Below, one piece after another: positions 37,297 to 47,594 of a stretch of DNA of 64,000 bases. The translations under genes and the position numbers were made by a program. This DNA comes from Xenorhabdus griffiniae (GTDB taxonomy: Bacteria > Pseudomonadota > Gammaproteobacteria > Enterobacterales > Enterobacteriaceae). The notes under the pieces are model-generated. The model ran no database searches, was not told the DNA's origin, and saw only the letters and a program-made list of their open reading frames with translations. Where the stretch lies: NCBI RefSeq assembly GCF_001028135.1, contig NZ_LDNM01000021.1, positions 1 through 64,000 on the forward strand, written 5' to 3'. Position 1 is the first letter of the stretch. Each line of letters starts with the position of its first letter.

Positions 37297-38769
37297 ATGA
37301 CGAATCATCTGGATATACCATTGCTGCGTCAACAGGCCTATATCAACGGTCAATGGGTTGACGCGGAAAATAAAGCAACTTTTGAAGTCATTAACCCTGC
37401 CAATGGTAAAGTCATTGCCAATGTCAGTGACCTGGGCGCCAAAGAGACACAGTCTGCCATTGAAGCCGCCCATAATGCCCTGCCTGCATGGCGGTCGTTG
37501 ACAGCAAAACAGCGTAGCCAAAAGCTCAAGCAATGGTTCCATCTGGTGATGGAAAACCAAACCGCCTTAGCAGAAATACTGAGCATGGAACAAGGCAAAT
37601 CCCACACCGAGGCAATGGGCGAAATTGCTTACGGTGCCAGTTTTATCGAATGGTTTGCGGAAGAAGGCAAACGCATGTATGGCGAAACATTGCCTTCGCC
37701 AATGCCGGGCCGCCGTCTCGCCACCATCAAACAACCGATTGGCGTCGTTGCGGCTATTACACCGTGGAATTTCCCCAATGCGATGATCACCCGTAAAGTG
37801 GCCCCTGCACTGGCGGCGGGATGTACGGTGGTTCTGAAACCTGCGGCTGAAACGCCCCTTTCTGCGCTGGCTTTAGTCGTCCTGGCGGAACAGGCAGGCA
37901 TTCCGGCTGGCGTCTTCAATATCGTCACGGGAATGGATGCCAAAGCCATTGGTGAAGTGCTGACCTCAAGCCCTATCGTGCGCAAACTTTCGTTCACCGG
38001 CTCTACGCGGGTTGGCAAGTTATTAATGGCACAAAGCGCCGATACGGTGAAAAAACTCTCCCTCGAACTGGGTGGCAATGCGCCTTTTATCGTGTTTGAT
38101 GATGCCGATCTTGATGCGGCGGTAGCGGGCGCAATGGCGGCGAAATTCCGTAACAGCGGGCAAACCTGTGTGTGTGCCAACCGTATTTTGGTACAGGAAG
38201 GTATTTATGAGGCTTTTGCCGAACGTCTGGCTCATGCAGTCAAACAGCTTCGGGTGGGGCCAGCCACTGATAGCGCATCACAGCAAGGCCCGCTGATTAA
38301 TCAGGCGGCTGTAGAAAAAGTACGGGCGCATATCAGTGATGCCGTTTCCAACGGCGCACGCATCCTGACGGGAGGAAAATCCCACACGCTGGGGGGGTTG
38401 TTCTTTGAGCCAACGGTACTGACAGATGTTACTGAATTCATGTTAGTTGCTCACGAAGAAACCTTCGGCCCTCTGGCTCCACTGTTCAAATTCCGTGATG
38501 AAGACGAGGCTATCCGCATTGCTAACAGTACTGAATTTGGCCTGGCTGCTTATTTCTATTCCCGTGACATTGGCCGAATTTACCGTGTGGCGGAAGCGTT
38601 GGAAAGTGGCATGGTAGGTATCAATGAAGGTTTGATTTCCAACGAAATCGCGCCATTTGGCGGTATCAAGCAATCGGGGCTGGGACGTGAGGGTTCACGT
38701 TACGGTATTGAGGATTATCTGGAAGTGAAATACCTCTGTTTTGGCGGGTTGGAAGCGAAAGGAGCTTAA
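37297..38769 (+). CDS. Succinate-semialdehyde dehydrogenase (GabD-like) within the hpa operon
   Basis: 490-residue ALDH resembling Gab[21 protein letters not shown] at the N-terminus, base motif LELGGNAPF and nucleophile Cys in [12 protein letters not shown]. It lies between hpaF and hpaH, where the E. coli hpa operon has no such gene. The pathway ends in pyruvate plus succinate semialdehyde, so oxidation to succinate inside the operon is a good fit. Cofactor preference (NAD or NADP) is not decided. Confidence 0.85.
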   Translation: MTNHLDIPLLRQQAYINGQWVDAENKATFEVINPANGKVIANVSDLGAKETQSAIEAAHNALPAWRSLTAKQRSQKLKQWFHLVMENQTALAEILSMEQGKSHTEAMGEIAYGASFIEWFAEEGKRMYGETLPSPMPGRRLATIKQPIGVVAAITPWNFPNAMITRKVAPALAAGCTVVLKPAAETPLSALALVVLAEQAGIPAGVFNIVTGMDAKAIGEVLTSSPIVRKLSFTGSTRVGKLLMAQSADTVKKLSLELGGNAPFIVFDDADLDAAVAGAMAAKFRNSGQTCVCANRILVQEGIYEAFAERLAHAVKQLRVGPATDSASQQGPLINQAAVEKVRAHISDAVSNGARILTGGKSHTLGGLFFEPTVLTDVTEFMLVAHEETFGPLAPLFKFRDEDEAIRIANSTEFGLAAYFYSRDIGRIYRVAEALESGMVGINEGLISNEIAPFGGIKQSGLGREGSRYGIEDYLEVKYLCFGGLEAKGA

Positions 38770-38774
38770 CCCCT

Positions 38775-39578
38775 ATGCTACAGCAAGAAATCGTATCACG
38801 CGCCGCACGCCGTTTACATCAGGCAGAGCAAAGCCGTGAGCAAATCCGACAAATCTCATTGGACTATCCAGAGATAACAATTGAGGATGCTTACGCCATT
38901 CAACGTGAATGGGTGAATTTAAAAATCAAGGAGGGCCGAATTCTCAAGGGACATAAGATTGGTCTGACCTCAAAAGCCATGCAAGCCAGTTCACAGATTA
39001 ATGAACCGGATTATGGTGCCCTGCTGGATGATATGTTTTTTCAAGACGGCGGTGATATTCCTTGTGAACGCTTTATTGTGCCCCGTATTGAGACCGAACT
39101 GGCTTTTGTGCTGGCAAAACCCTTGCGAGGCCCGAACTGTACGCTGTTTGATGTGTATAACGCAACAGATTACGTCATTCCCGCCCTGGAACTGATTGAT
39201 GCCCGTTGTCACAACATCGATCCCGAAACGCAGCGTCCACGCAAGGTATTCGATACGATTTCTGACAATGCCGCCAATGGTGGGGTGATTATCGGGGGGC
39301 GGCCGATCAAGCCAGATGAACTGGATCTGCGCTGGGTTAGTGCCCTGCTCTACCGTAATGGTGTGATTGAAGAATCCGGCGTGGCAGCCGCAGTTCTCAA
39401 TCATCCCGCCAATGGTGTGGCATGGCTTGCCAATAAACTGGCACCACATGGTGTTCAACTTGAAGCAGGCCAGATTATTCTGGCTGGATCTTTTACCCGT
39501 CCAGTCCCGGCACGTAAAGGTGATACCTTTCATGTGGATTATGGCGTGTTAGGGTCAATTAGCTGTCACTTTGTTTAA
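38775..39578 (+). CDS. hpaH: 2-oxo-hepta-3-ene-1,7-dioate hydratase HpaH
   Basis: 267-residue metal-dependent hydratase of the FAH-related/MhpD-like family ([42 protein letters not shown]-type segment). It adds water to the HpaG product to give 4-hydroxy-2-oxo-heptanedioate. It starts 5 bp after the dehydrogenase gene. Confidence 0.92.
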   Translation: MLQQEIVSRAARRLHQAEQSREQIRQISLDYPEITIEDAYAIQREWVNLKIKEGRILKGHKIGLTSKAMQASSQINEPDYGALLDDMFFQDGGDIPCERFIVPRIETELAFVLAKPLRGPNCTLFDVYNATDYVIPALELIDARCHNIDPETQRPRKVFDTISDNAANGGVIIGGRPIKPDELDLRWVSALLYRNGVIEESGVAAAVLNHPANGVAWLANKLAPHGVQLEAGQIILAGSFTRPVPARKGDTFHVDYGVLGSISCHFV

Positions 39579-39596
39579 ATCTGTCGAGGTAACACC

Positions 39597-40364
39597 ATGG
39601 ATCAGCTAACAAATAAATTTAAACATGCCCTGAAAGCAGGGCACCCACAAATCGGATTATGGCTTGGGTTATGCAGCGGGTATAGCGCGGAAATACTGGC
39701 AGGAACAGGATTTGATTGGCTGTTGATTGATGGTGAACACGCGCCCAATGAGATTTCCACCATTCTTGCCCAATTACAAGGCATGGCTCCTTACCCAAGC
39801 CAGCCGGTTGTTCGTCCGGCATGGAATGATCCAGTGATCGTCAAACCGTTGCTGGATATTGGTGCCCAGACGTTATTGTTCCCGATGATTCAAAATGCGG
39901 CGCAAGCGCGTGACGCGGTCAGGGCGACTCGCTATCCCCCCACGGGTATTCGTGGCGTAGGCAGTGCTCTGGCACGCGCTTCCCGCTGGAACCGCATTCC
40001 TGACTATCTGTCTCGTGCCAATGACGAAATTTGTGTATTAGTACAGGCAGAAACCCGTGAGGCCCTGCAAAACCTACCGGAGATAGCGGCTGTCGAAGGC
40101 GTTGATGGTGTGTTTATCGGCCCGGCCGATCTCAGTGCGGATATGGGCCACATCGGTAACCCGCAACATCCTGAAGTTCAGGCTGCTATCGACCAAGCCA
40201 TTGTTCAGATCCAGTCTGCCGGCAAGGCTGCCGGCATTTTGATGACCAATGTCGATGCAGCTAAACATTATCTTAATTTGGGGGCGCTGTTCGTTGCCGT
40301 AGGGGTTGATACCATCCTATTAACCGGAGCAGCCCATGCTTTGGCAAAGCATTTCGGCAAATAA
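39597..40364 (+). CDS. hpaI: 4-hydroxy-2-oxo-heptanedioate aldolase HpaI
   Basis: Class II pyruvate aldolase of the HpcH/HpaI family, 255 residues ([49 protein letters not shown]). It cleaves the hydratase product to pyruvate and succinate semialdehyde. It is the last catabolic gene before a 170-bp gap to the transporter, which has a weak 8-bp inverted repeat (40364-40407). Confidence 0.93.
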   Translation: MDQLTNKFKHALKAGHPQIGLWLGLCSGYSAEILAGTGFDWLLIDGEHAPNEISTILAQLQGMAPYPSQPVVRPAWNDPVIVKPLLDIGAQTLLFPMIQNAAQARDAVRATRYPPTGIRGVGSALARASRWNRIPDYLSRANDEICVLVQAETREALQNLPEIAAVEGVDGVFIGPADLSADMGHIGNPQHPEVQAAIDQAIVQIQSAGKAAGILMTNVDAAKHYLNLGALFVAVGVDTILLTGAAHALAKHFGK

Positions 40365-40534
40365 TCAGCCAATCATCGACAAAAAACAATGCCCCGGAAT
40401 GGCTGATGTTGATCACGACACCAGCCATAGCAATTGAAGTTCCTAATCTCTGAGCAAACAAGCACATATAACTAATAGATTTCAAATCCCCGCCCAAAGG
40501 AAAATCAAGCCACTCACAAAACAAGGAAACAGCG

Positions 40535-41902
40535 ATGAGCATTTCACCTGATACTATACCAAAATCCGAAAATCCCCCCCATCAACCTAAAAAACTGACC
40601 GCCCAACAGCAAAGTGTCATCAATAAATTATTCCGCCGCCTGATCCTCTTTCTCTTTGTCCTGTTTGTTTTCTCTTTTTTGGATCGTATCAATATTGGGT
40701 TTGCTGGTTTGACGATGGGAAAAGATCTCGGTTTAACATCCACCATGTTCGGTTTGGCTGCTACGCTGTTTTACGCCACTTACGTTATTTTCGGCATTCC
40801 CAGCAATGTGATGTTGAGTATTGTGGGAGCTCGTCGCTGGATTGCGACCATCATGGTGTTATGGGGGATCGCTTCCACCGCCACAATGTTTGCCACGGGT
40901 CCCACGAGCCTGTATATCCTGCGGATGCTGGTGGGCATTGCGGAAGCAGGCTTTTTGCCGGGGATTTTGGTTTATCTGACTTATTGGTTTCCGGCCTATT
41001 ATCGCGCACGTGCCAATGCGCTGTTTATGGTTGCCATGCCCGTAACGATGGCGTTTGGTTCACTCATTTCCGGTTATATTCTGGCAATGGATGGCATCTG
41101 GGATCTGCGTGGTTGGCAGTGGTTGTTTTTGCTGGAAGGCTTCCCTTCTGTTTTACTTGGTTTTGCTGTCTGGTGTTATCTGGATGATTCACCAGAAAAG
41201 GCCAAATGGTTAACTCGTGAAGATAAGCAGTGCCTTCACGAGATGATAGAAAACGATAAGCTTTCTATAACCCAGCCCAATGAACAGATTCAACCACAAA
41301 AAAACCGCTTATGGCGCGAAGTTTTTACCCCAATGGTATTGATGTACACCTTCGCTTATTTCTGCCTGACCAACACCTTAAGTGCCATTAATATCTGGAC
41401 GCCACAGATTATGCAAAGTTTCAATCAGGGCAGCAGCCATGTGATGATCGGCATTTTGACTGCCATTCCACAATTCTGCACGATCTTGGGCATGGTTTAC
41501 TGGAGCCGCCGCTCAGACCGCCGGCAAGAACGCAGAATGCACACAGCCTTACCCTACCTGTTTGCCGCCGCAGGTTGGATTTTAACTTCACTGACTAATA
41601 ACAGCATAGTGCAACTGTTGGGGATCATTATGGCTTCCACCGGATCGTTTACCGCTATGGCGGTATTCTGGACAACGCCAGATCAATCGATTAGCTTGCG
41701 TGCCCGCGCCGTGGGGATCGCGGTGATCAATGCTACGGGTAATGTGGGGTCTGCCGTCAGTCCTTTACTGATCGGCTGGTTAAAAGATCAAACAGGGCAT
41801 TTTAACACCGGGCTTTATTTCGTAGCCGGATTACTCATCATCGGTGCATTAATCGTTTTTCTGATCCCGATGAAACATTCACGGCCACAGGCAAGCGCAT
41901 AA
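40535..41902 (+). CDS. hpaX: 4-hydroxyphenylacetate permease HpaX (MFS)
   Basis: 455-residue major-facilitator protein with about 12 membrane segments, of the anion:cation symporter branch (FLDRINIGFAGLTMGKDLGL, IAEAGFLPGILVYLTYWFP). Identity comes from its position in the hpaRGEDFHIXABC order and its resemblance to HpaX. It imports the aromatic substrate with H+. Confidence 0.88.
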   Translation: MSISPDTIPKSENPPHQPKKLTAQQQSVINKLFRRLILFLFVLFVFSFLDRINIGFAGLTMGKDLGLTSTMFGLAATLFYATYVIFGIPSNVMLSIVGARRWIATIMVLWGIASTATMFATGPTSLYILRMLVGIAEAGFLPGILVYLTYWFPAYYRARANALFMVAMPVTMAFGSLISGYILAMDGIWDLRGWQWLFLLEGFPSVLLGFAVWCYLDDSPEKAKWLTREDKQCLHEMIENDKLSITQPNEQIQPQKNRLWREVFTPMVLMYTFAYFCLTNTLSAINIWTPQIMQSFNQGSSHVMIGILTAIPQFCTILGMVYWSRRSDRRQERRMHTALPYLFAAAGWILTSLTNNSIVQLLGIIMASTGSFTAMAVFWTTPDQSISLRARAVGIAVINATGNVGSAVSPLLIGWLKDQTGHFNTGLYFVAGLLIIGALIVFLIPMKHSRPQASA

Positions 41903-41955
41903 ATAATGAGCAACCATTGATACCTTAGCCAACAATAAGATACAGGAGGAAATTG

Positions 41956-42870
41956 ATGACTGTATCCAATGTGCCCAAAGCCAATAAATCCATCATCACT
42001 AATATCGATATCAGCAAGGACTATGACGAAACTCGGGGATCGGATGATGTTCACTACCAAACTTTTGGTCGTATGGCGGCATTTTTCGGGCGTAATATGC
42101 AGGCGCATCGCCATAACGGTTTTTTCCAACTCCATTATCTGGTGACAGGACGAATCGAACTGCAATTAGACGCACAGCATTATTCCGTACAAGCCCCTCT
42201 GTTTATCCTGACGCCACCTTCTGTTCCCCACGCCTTTTTTACGCAGGAAGATACGGACGGTTATGTACTGACCGTCCGTCAGGAGCTGATCACTCCATTG
42301 CTCGGTTCACTTTATCCCACCCATCGAGAACTGGTTGATATTCCGGCTATCTGTCTTTCCGTCGCGGATAAATATGATGAATTGGAAACATTCAACCATT
42401 ATTGGGCACTGATTGGGCGTGAGTCTGCCAACCCATTCACCGGACGAGAACAAGCACTAACTTTCCTGGCTCAATCTCTGTTTACCTTTTTGCTACGTAG
42501 TATTCCCCTTGACGATCATCACTGCGGTGGTGTCAGAGGAGAATTGAAACTGTTTCAGCGCTTTAACCGATTGATTGATCAACACTATCACCAGCATCTT
42601 GCCGTGCCAGAATATGCAGAAAAATTGGGAATTACAGAATCACGCCTAAAGGATATGTGCCGACGCTTTGCCAATCGACCACCAAAAAAGCTGATCTTTG
42701 ACCGACTACTGCGGGAAGCAAAACGGTTATTGCTGTTTAGTGATAGTCCCGTATTTGAGATAGCGTATCAGCTTGGGTTTAAAGATCCTGCTTACTTCAC
42801 CCGATTTTTTAATCGGTTAGTGGGGTGTTCACCGAGTGTCTGGCGGGAGAGAAATGTAATTGGGGAATAA
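41956..42870 (+). CDS. hpaA: HpaA, AraC-type activator of hpaBC
   Basis: 304-residue regulator with an N-terminal cupin-like ligand domain (FFQLHYLVTGRIELQLDAQ) and a C-terminal AraC double helix-turn-helix (LGITESRLKDMCRRFANRPP; FEIAYQLGFKDPAYFTRFFN). It activates the hydroxylase genes in response to 4-hydroxyphenylacetate. ATG 41956 with AGGAGG upstream is preferred to the TTG one codon earlier. Confidence 0.92.
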   Translation: MTVSNVPKANKSIITNIDISKDYDETRGSDDVHYQTFGRMAAFFGRNMQAHRHNGFFQLHYLVTGRIELQLDAQHYSVQAPLFILTPPSVPHAFFTQEDTDGYVLTVRQELITPLLGSLYPTHRELVDIPAICLSVADKYDELETFNHYWALIGRESANPFTGREQALTFLAQSLFTFLLRSIPLDDHHCGGVRGELKLFQRFNRLIDQHYHQHLAVPEYAEKLGITESRLKDMCRRFANRPPKKLIFDRLLREAKRLLLFSDSPVFEIAYQLGFKDPAYFTRFFNRLVGCSPSVWRERNVIGE

Positions 42871-43100
42871 ACCGGGATAAGCAAGCAAAAAATAATGATT
42901 ACCAAAACACAAAGCCGGTCACATTTACGCAACAAACTCTCTGCTTTTATCGAAAAGTACCAGTAAATCCTCCGAAAGTCTCTTCTAAAAGAGCCGTTTA
43001 ATCGCTTCAATCAAACAGTGAAACAAACATAAAATTAACAACCACCCCCCATATGGATAACAAATCAAAATAAGGGGATTTTTTGGAGCATGAGGTTGCT

Positions 43101-44663
43101 ATGAGACTAGAAAATTTGCGTGCTGATCATAAACGCCCATTTACCAGTAAAGAATACCTGAATTCACTTCAGGATAGCCGCGAGATTTACATCTATGGTG
43201 AACGGGTCAAAGATGTCACAACACACCCGGCTTTCCGCAATGCGGCTGCTTCAATCGGTCAACTGTATGATGCCCTTCATGCCCCGGAAACCCACGATGT
43301 ACTCTGCTGGGATACCGATACCGGTAGTGGTGGCTACACGCACAAATTCTTCCGTTTCGCCACCAGCGCTGATGATATCCGCCAGCAGCGCGATGCTATT
43401 GCTGAATGGTCACGCCTAAATTATGGCTGGATGGGGCGTTCACCCGATTATAAAGCGGCATTCTGCTGCTCACTGGGTGCTTATCCTGAATATTATGGAC
43501 AATTCGCTGACAATGCCCGTATCTGGTATAAGCGCATTCAGGAAAGCTGTGTCTATTTCAATCATGCGATTGTTAATCCACCGATTGATCGCCATAAACC
43601 CGCAGATCAGGTCAAAGATGTTTTTATCCAGATAGAAAAAGAGACAGATGCCGGAATTATTGTCAGTGGTGCCAAAGTCGTTGCCACCAATTCAGCCCTG
43701 ACGCACTATAATTTTATCGGTTTTGGCTCTGCACAAGTTATGGGAGATAATCCTGATTTTGCCCTTATGTTTGTTGCACCAATGGATGCCGATGGCGTGA
43801 AATTAATCTCCCGCGCCTCTTATGAATTGGTGGCCGGTGCGACTGGCTCCCCCTTTGATTACCCCCTTTCCAGTCGGTTTGATGAAAATGACGCCATTCT
43901 GGTCATGGATAAGGTATTAATTCCGTGGGAAAACGTGTTAATTTATCGCGATTTTGATCGCGCCCGTAATTGGGCGGTGCAAAGTGGTTTTGCACGGCTG
44001 TTCCCCATGCAAGCCTGTGTACGTCTTGCCGTTAAGCTCGATTTCATGACGGCACTGTTGCAAAAAAGCCTTGAATGCACTGGCGTGGTGGAATTCCGCG
44101 GTGTTCAGGCTGATTTGGGAGAAGTCGTTGCATGGCGCAATCTGTTCTGGTCACTGACCGATGCGATGTGGGCAGAAGCCAAGCCGTGGGAAAATGGCGC
44201 TTATTTGCCTGATACTCAAGCAATTCAGACTTATCGCGTGATGGCTCCCATGGCTTACACAAAAATCAAGAATATCATTGAAAGCAATGTCACCAGCGGC
44301 TTGATTTATTTGCCATCCAGTGTGCGTGACATGAATAATCCTGAGATCAATAAGTATCTTGAAAAATATGTCCGTGGCTCAAATGGTATTGATCATGTGG
44401 AACGGATCAAAATCTTGAAATTAATGTGGGATGCCATTGGCAGTGAGTTCGGTGGTCGCCATGAATTATACGAAATTAATTATGCCGGCAGTCAGGACGA
44501 AATTCGCCTGCAATGCCTGCGTCACGCCCATGGTTCCGGCAATATGAAGAAAATGATGGCATTGGTCGATCGCTGCCTTTCTGACTATGATGTGAAGGGT
44601 TGGACCCGTCCCCACTTACACAATAACTGTGATATTAACCTGTTAGATAAGCTGCTGAAATAA
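43101..44663 (+). CDS. hpaB: 4-hydroxyphenylacetate 3-monooxygenase, oxygenase subunit HpaB
   Basis: FADH2-dependent hydroxylase that adds an ortho hydroxyl to 4-hydroxyphenylacetate. ATG 43101 gives 520 residues, equal to E. coli HpaB, with a GAGG site upstream; the frame also opens with TTG at 43083. Family segments seen include ISRASYELVAGATGSPFDYP and the C-terminal SEFGGRHELYEINYAG. A 230-bp gap after hpaA is the expected place for the HpaA-dependent promoter. Confidence 0.95.
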   Translation: MRLENLRADHKRPFTSKEYLNSLQDSREIYIYGERVKDVTTHPAFRNAAASIGQLYDALHAPETHDVLCWDTDTGSGGYTHKFFRFATSADDIRQQRDAIAEWSRLNYGWMGRSPDYKAAFCCSLGAYPEYYGQFADNARIWYKRIQESCVYFNHAIVNPPIDRHKPADQVKDVFIQIEKETDAGIIVSGAKVVATNSALTHYNFIGFGSAQVMGDNPDFALMFVAPMDADGVKLISRASYELVAGATGSPFDYPLSSRFDENDAILVMDKVLIPWENVLIYRDFDRARNWAVQSGFARLFPMQACVRLAVKLDFMTALLQKSLECTGVVEFRGVQADLGEVVAWRNLFWSLTDAMWAEAKPWENGAYLPDTQAIQTYRVMAPMAYTKIKNIIESNVTSGLIYLPSSVRDMNNPEINKYLEKYVRGSNGIDHVERIKILKLMWDAIGSEFGGRHELYEINYAGSQDEIRLQCLRHAHGSGNMKKMMALVDRCLSDYDVKGWTRPHLHNNCDINLLDKLLK

Positions 44664-44682
44664 ATCAGGAGCAGGAGCTAGT

Positions 44683-45201
44683 ATGTCTGTAGAAAATAAA
44701 CATCGCTTGCGTTTCAGGGATGCGATGGCAAGCCTTTCCGCTGCGGTGAATATCATCACCACGGATGGTCCTGCGGGACGTTGCGGTATGACTGCAACGG
44801 CGGTGTGCTCAGTGACAGATACGCCTCCGACTCTGATGGTATGTATTAATCGCGATAGCGCCATGAATCCGGTATTTCAGGAAAATGGTCATCTGTGTGT
44901 CAATATCCTGGATCATGAACAGGAATTGATGGCACGCCATTTCGCGGGCATGACGGGTATCAGCATGGAAGAGCGCTTTAATTGGGATATCTGGAAAACT
45001 GGCATACTGGGACAACCCTTGCTACAAGGGGCACTCGCCAATTTAGAGGGATGTATTAAGCAAGTACAGGAAGTCGGTACTCACTATGTCTATCTGGTGG
45101 AAATAAAACAGATCCTTGTTCGTGAAGAAGGTCATGGCCTTATTTACTTTAAGCGTAATTTTCACCCAGTGATGGATAAAAATATGGCAGCCGTTGTTTA
45201 A
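44683..45201 (+). CDS. hpaC: 4-hydroxyphenylacetate 3-monooxygenase, flavin reductase HpaC
   Basis: 172-residue flavin:NADH reductase supplying FADH2 to HpaB (FRDAMASLSAAVNIITTDGP, GMTATAVCSVTDTPPTLMVC, NGHLCVNIL). A GGAG-rich leader lies before the ATG, 19 bp after hpaB. Confidence 0.95.
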   Translation: MSVENKHRLRFRDAMASLSAAVNIITTDGPAGRCGMTATAVCSVTDTPPTLMVCINRDSAMNPVFQENGHLCVNILDHEQELMARHFAGMTGISMEERFNWDIWKTGILGQPLLQGALANLEGCIKQVQEVGTHYVYLVEIKQILVREEGHGLIYFKRNFHPVMDKNMAAVV

Positions 45202-45247
45202 AAACAGCGCATTAAAACAGAAATATTCTTAACACAACCTCCCGACA

Positions 45248-45274
45248 TGAAGGCTCCTTAACAAAGAGCTTTCA
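45248..45274 (+). terminator. Possible terminator after hpaC
   Basis: 9-bp stem TGAAGGCTC/GAGCTTTCA with one G-U pair and a 9-nt loop, 46 bp after hpaC. It is followed by a pyrimidine-rich stretch without a strong T-run. Confidence 0.5.
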
Positions 45275-45314
45275 TCTCTCAATTCTTATCAATATCTTTT
45301 TAATGGATATTTAA

Positions 45315-45419
45315 TAGACTCGATAAACTTCAAGTTGCAATCCGCCAGACGACGCGAGGCCTTATATTTCCCCGCTGTGCGGGGAAATATGACACGTATC
45401 TTGAAGTTGGATTGATATA
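45315..45419 (+). mobile_element. 105-bp palindromic repeat, copy 3 (MITE-like)
   Basis: Forward copy downstream of hpaC. The left end reads TAGA instead of TATA, and the central loop is GC-TGT-GC. Confidence 0.85.
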
Positions 45420-45884
45420 GACTTAGCACTGAATATTGGCCAAAAATTTCAGTCTGAAAATCCTCAATCCCACCTCAAAATACATAATTAAAACTTTTTA
45501 TATAAATAAAAGAAATTCAATTTCATAATCATTTTTATTTCATCTACCTCGCTTAAACAAATAACAAACAACAGAGATTGAATGACAAGCAAATTGATTT
45601 ATTTGCGAGCACAAAACTCCCTTATTAATAACTTTTGATATTAATTTGGTGAATATTCTGCCAGATCTGGTATTACTCTTTTTAGTTATTGTGATCAATC
45701 GTTGAGAAGATGTCATACCAGTACATTAACCTCCCTTGTTTTACGATCACCTTGAATAAATAAACAAAATCACAACCTAAGTGATACATTTAAGTTACAA
45801 ATATGTTAACAGCAGTATAATTATCTGAATATATTTTTATCTGAGTGTATTGCCCATCTAATGATAGCAAACAGAGGCATCACT
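45420..45884 (+). other. Upstream region of dtpB
   Basis: 465 bp of AT-rich DNA that must carry the dtpB promoter. Isolated half-sites such as TTGTGATCAA occur, but no complete operator was recognised. Confidence 0.4.
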
Positions 45885-47339
45885 ATGAGTAAAACCGCGC
45901 CGATCGGTTTATGGGATCAACCCAAACCTTTCTTCATGATATTTTTTGTAGAACTGTGGGAACGATTTGGCTACTACGGTGTTCAAGGCATTTTGGCTGT
46001 TTACTTCGTTCAACAGCTCGGTTTTTCAGAAGCACAATCATTTATCACTTTTGGTGCATTTACTGCGCTGGTCTACGGCCTGATTTCCATCGGTGGTTAT
46101 GTTGGTGATCACTTACTGGGGACAAAACGTACCATTGTTTTAGGGACTATCATACTGGCAATAGGCTATTTTATGATTGGCCTTTCCATCATAAATCCTG
46201 AGCTGATTTTTTATGCCTTGGGAACCGTCGCTGTCGGTAATGGCCTTTTCAAAGCTAACCCTGCCAGTCTGCTGGCAAAATGTTACCAGCCGCAAGACCC
46301 ACGTTTGGATGGTGCATTCACGCTATTTTATATGTCCATCAATCTTGGCTCTCTGGTTTCCCTCTCTTTTGCCCCCGTTATTGCCGAAAAATATGGTTAT
46401 GCAGTCACCTACAATATCTGTGGTATCGGTCTGATTACTGCCCTGCTGGTTTATATCGCCTGCCGTCGTATAGTACATAACATCGGTTCAGAGCCAGACC
46501 ATGCCCCTTTGCGCTATACCACCTTATTTTTGGTCTTGATTGGTACAGTCACTATGATTGGCATTTGTACATGGTTATTGCACAACATCAAAATTGCCAA
46601 TATTGCCCTCATGACGATCTCCACCATTGTTGTGGTGATTTTCTTCTGGCAGGCATTCAAACAAGACAGAGTCGGTCGCAATAAAATGTTTGTGGCATTT
46701 ATTCTGATGCTTCAGGCTATCGTGTTCTTTATCCTGTATAACCAGATGCCAACCTCCCTCAATTTCTTCGCCATCAATAATGTTCACCACCAGATTCTGG
46801 GTTTTAATATCAATCCCATTAGTTTTCAAGCACTGAATCCATTCTGGATCATCATCGTCAGCCCTATCCTGGCCGTGGTTTACACTAAACTGGGTAACAA
46901 AGGTAAAGATTTTTCCATGCCAACAAAATTCACCTTCGGCATGTTCTTATGCTCCCTGGGCTTCCTGACCGCCGCCGCCTCTGGTTTATTTGCCGATGAG
47001 AGTGGTATTACATCCCCATGGATTATCGTACTGGTGTATCTGTTCCAGAGCATCGGGGAGTTAATGATTAGTGCATTGGGATTGGCAATGGTAGCAACGT
47101 TTGTTCCTAGCTACCTGACTGGTTTTATCCTGGGCATGTGGTTCCTGTCACAAGCTACGGCATCAGTATTGGGGAGTTATGTAGCAACCTTTACTGCCGC
47201 ACCGGAAGGCGTGACGGACCCACTTCAAACCCTGCCAATTTATACGGGTGTATTTGGCAAAATTGGGATTGCCACACTGATTGTCGCCGTGATTATGGCC
47301 TTTATGGTGCCGTGGTTGAACAAGATTATGAAAGCGTAA
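45885..47339 (+). CDS. dtpB: Di/tripeptide:proton symporter DtpB (POT family)
   Basis: 484-residue inner-membrane peptide transporter. The POT signature [20 protein letters not shown] and the ExxER motif are at the N-terminus, followed by [14 protein letters not shown] and [10 protein letters not shown]. The sequence follows E. coli DtpB more closely than DtpA ([29 protein letters not shown]). ATG 45885 has an AGAGG site; the frame opens 24 nt earlier. Peptide uptake suits a protein-rich insect cadaver. Confidence 0.9.
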   Translation: MSKTAPIGLWDQPKPFFMIFFVELWERFGYYGVQGILAVYFVQQLGFSEAQSFITFGAFTALVYGLISIGGYVGDHLLGTKRTIVLGTIILAIGYFMIGLSIINPELIFYALGTVAVGNGLFKANPASLLAKCYQPQDPRLDGAFTLFYMSINLGSLVSLSFAPVIAEKYGYAVTYNICGIGLITALLVYIACRRIVHNIGSEPDHAPLRYTTLFLVLIGTVTMIGICTWLLHNIKIANIALMTISTIVVVIFFWQAFKQDRVGRNKMFVAFILMLQAIVFFILYNQMPTSLNFFAINNVHHQILGFNINPISFQALNPFWIIIVSPILAVVYTKLGNKGKDFSMPTKFTFGMFLCSLGFLTAAASGLFADESGITSPWIIVLVYLFQSIGELMISALGLAMVATFVPSYLTGFILGMWFLSQATASVLGSYVATFTAAPEGVTDPLQTLPIYTGVFGKIGIATLIVAVIMAFMVPWLNKIMKA

Positions 47340-47416
47340 CTTGCCTAACCCTGCTTGATTAAACAAATGTTCTGCACGTTAATAAGTCAAATAACAGGTG
47401 GGGAAATATCCAGTTG

Positions 47417-47452
47417 AGCTGGCTAATTCAAAAAGAACTTAGCCAGCTTTTA
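47417..47452 (+). terminator. Terminator after dtpB
   Basis: Perfect 10-bp stem AGCTGGCTAA/TTAGCCAGCT, 12-nt loop, then TTTACA. Typical Rho-independent form. Confidence 0.8.
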
Positions 47453-47459
47453 CATGAAC

Positions 47460-47564
47460 TATACCAATTCAACTTCAAGATGCGTGTTATATTTCTCCGC
47501 TGCGCGGGGAAATATAAGGCCTCGCGTCGTCTTGCGGATTGCAACTTGAAGTTCATCGAGTATA
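47460..47564 (-). mobile_element. 105-bp palindromic repeat, copy 4 (MITE-like)
   Basis: Reverse copy between the converging dtpB and fbaA genes. Once placed in family orientation, its central loop (GCGCAGC) is the inverse of that in copies 1, 2 and 7. Confidence 0.85.
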
Positions 47565-47594
47565 AATAATAAATTTCATATAAATAACAATTTA

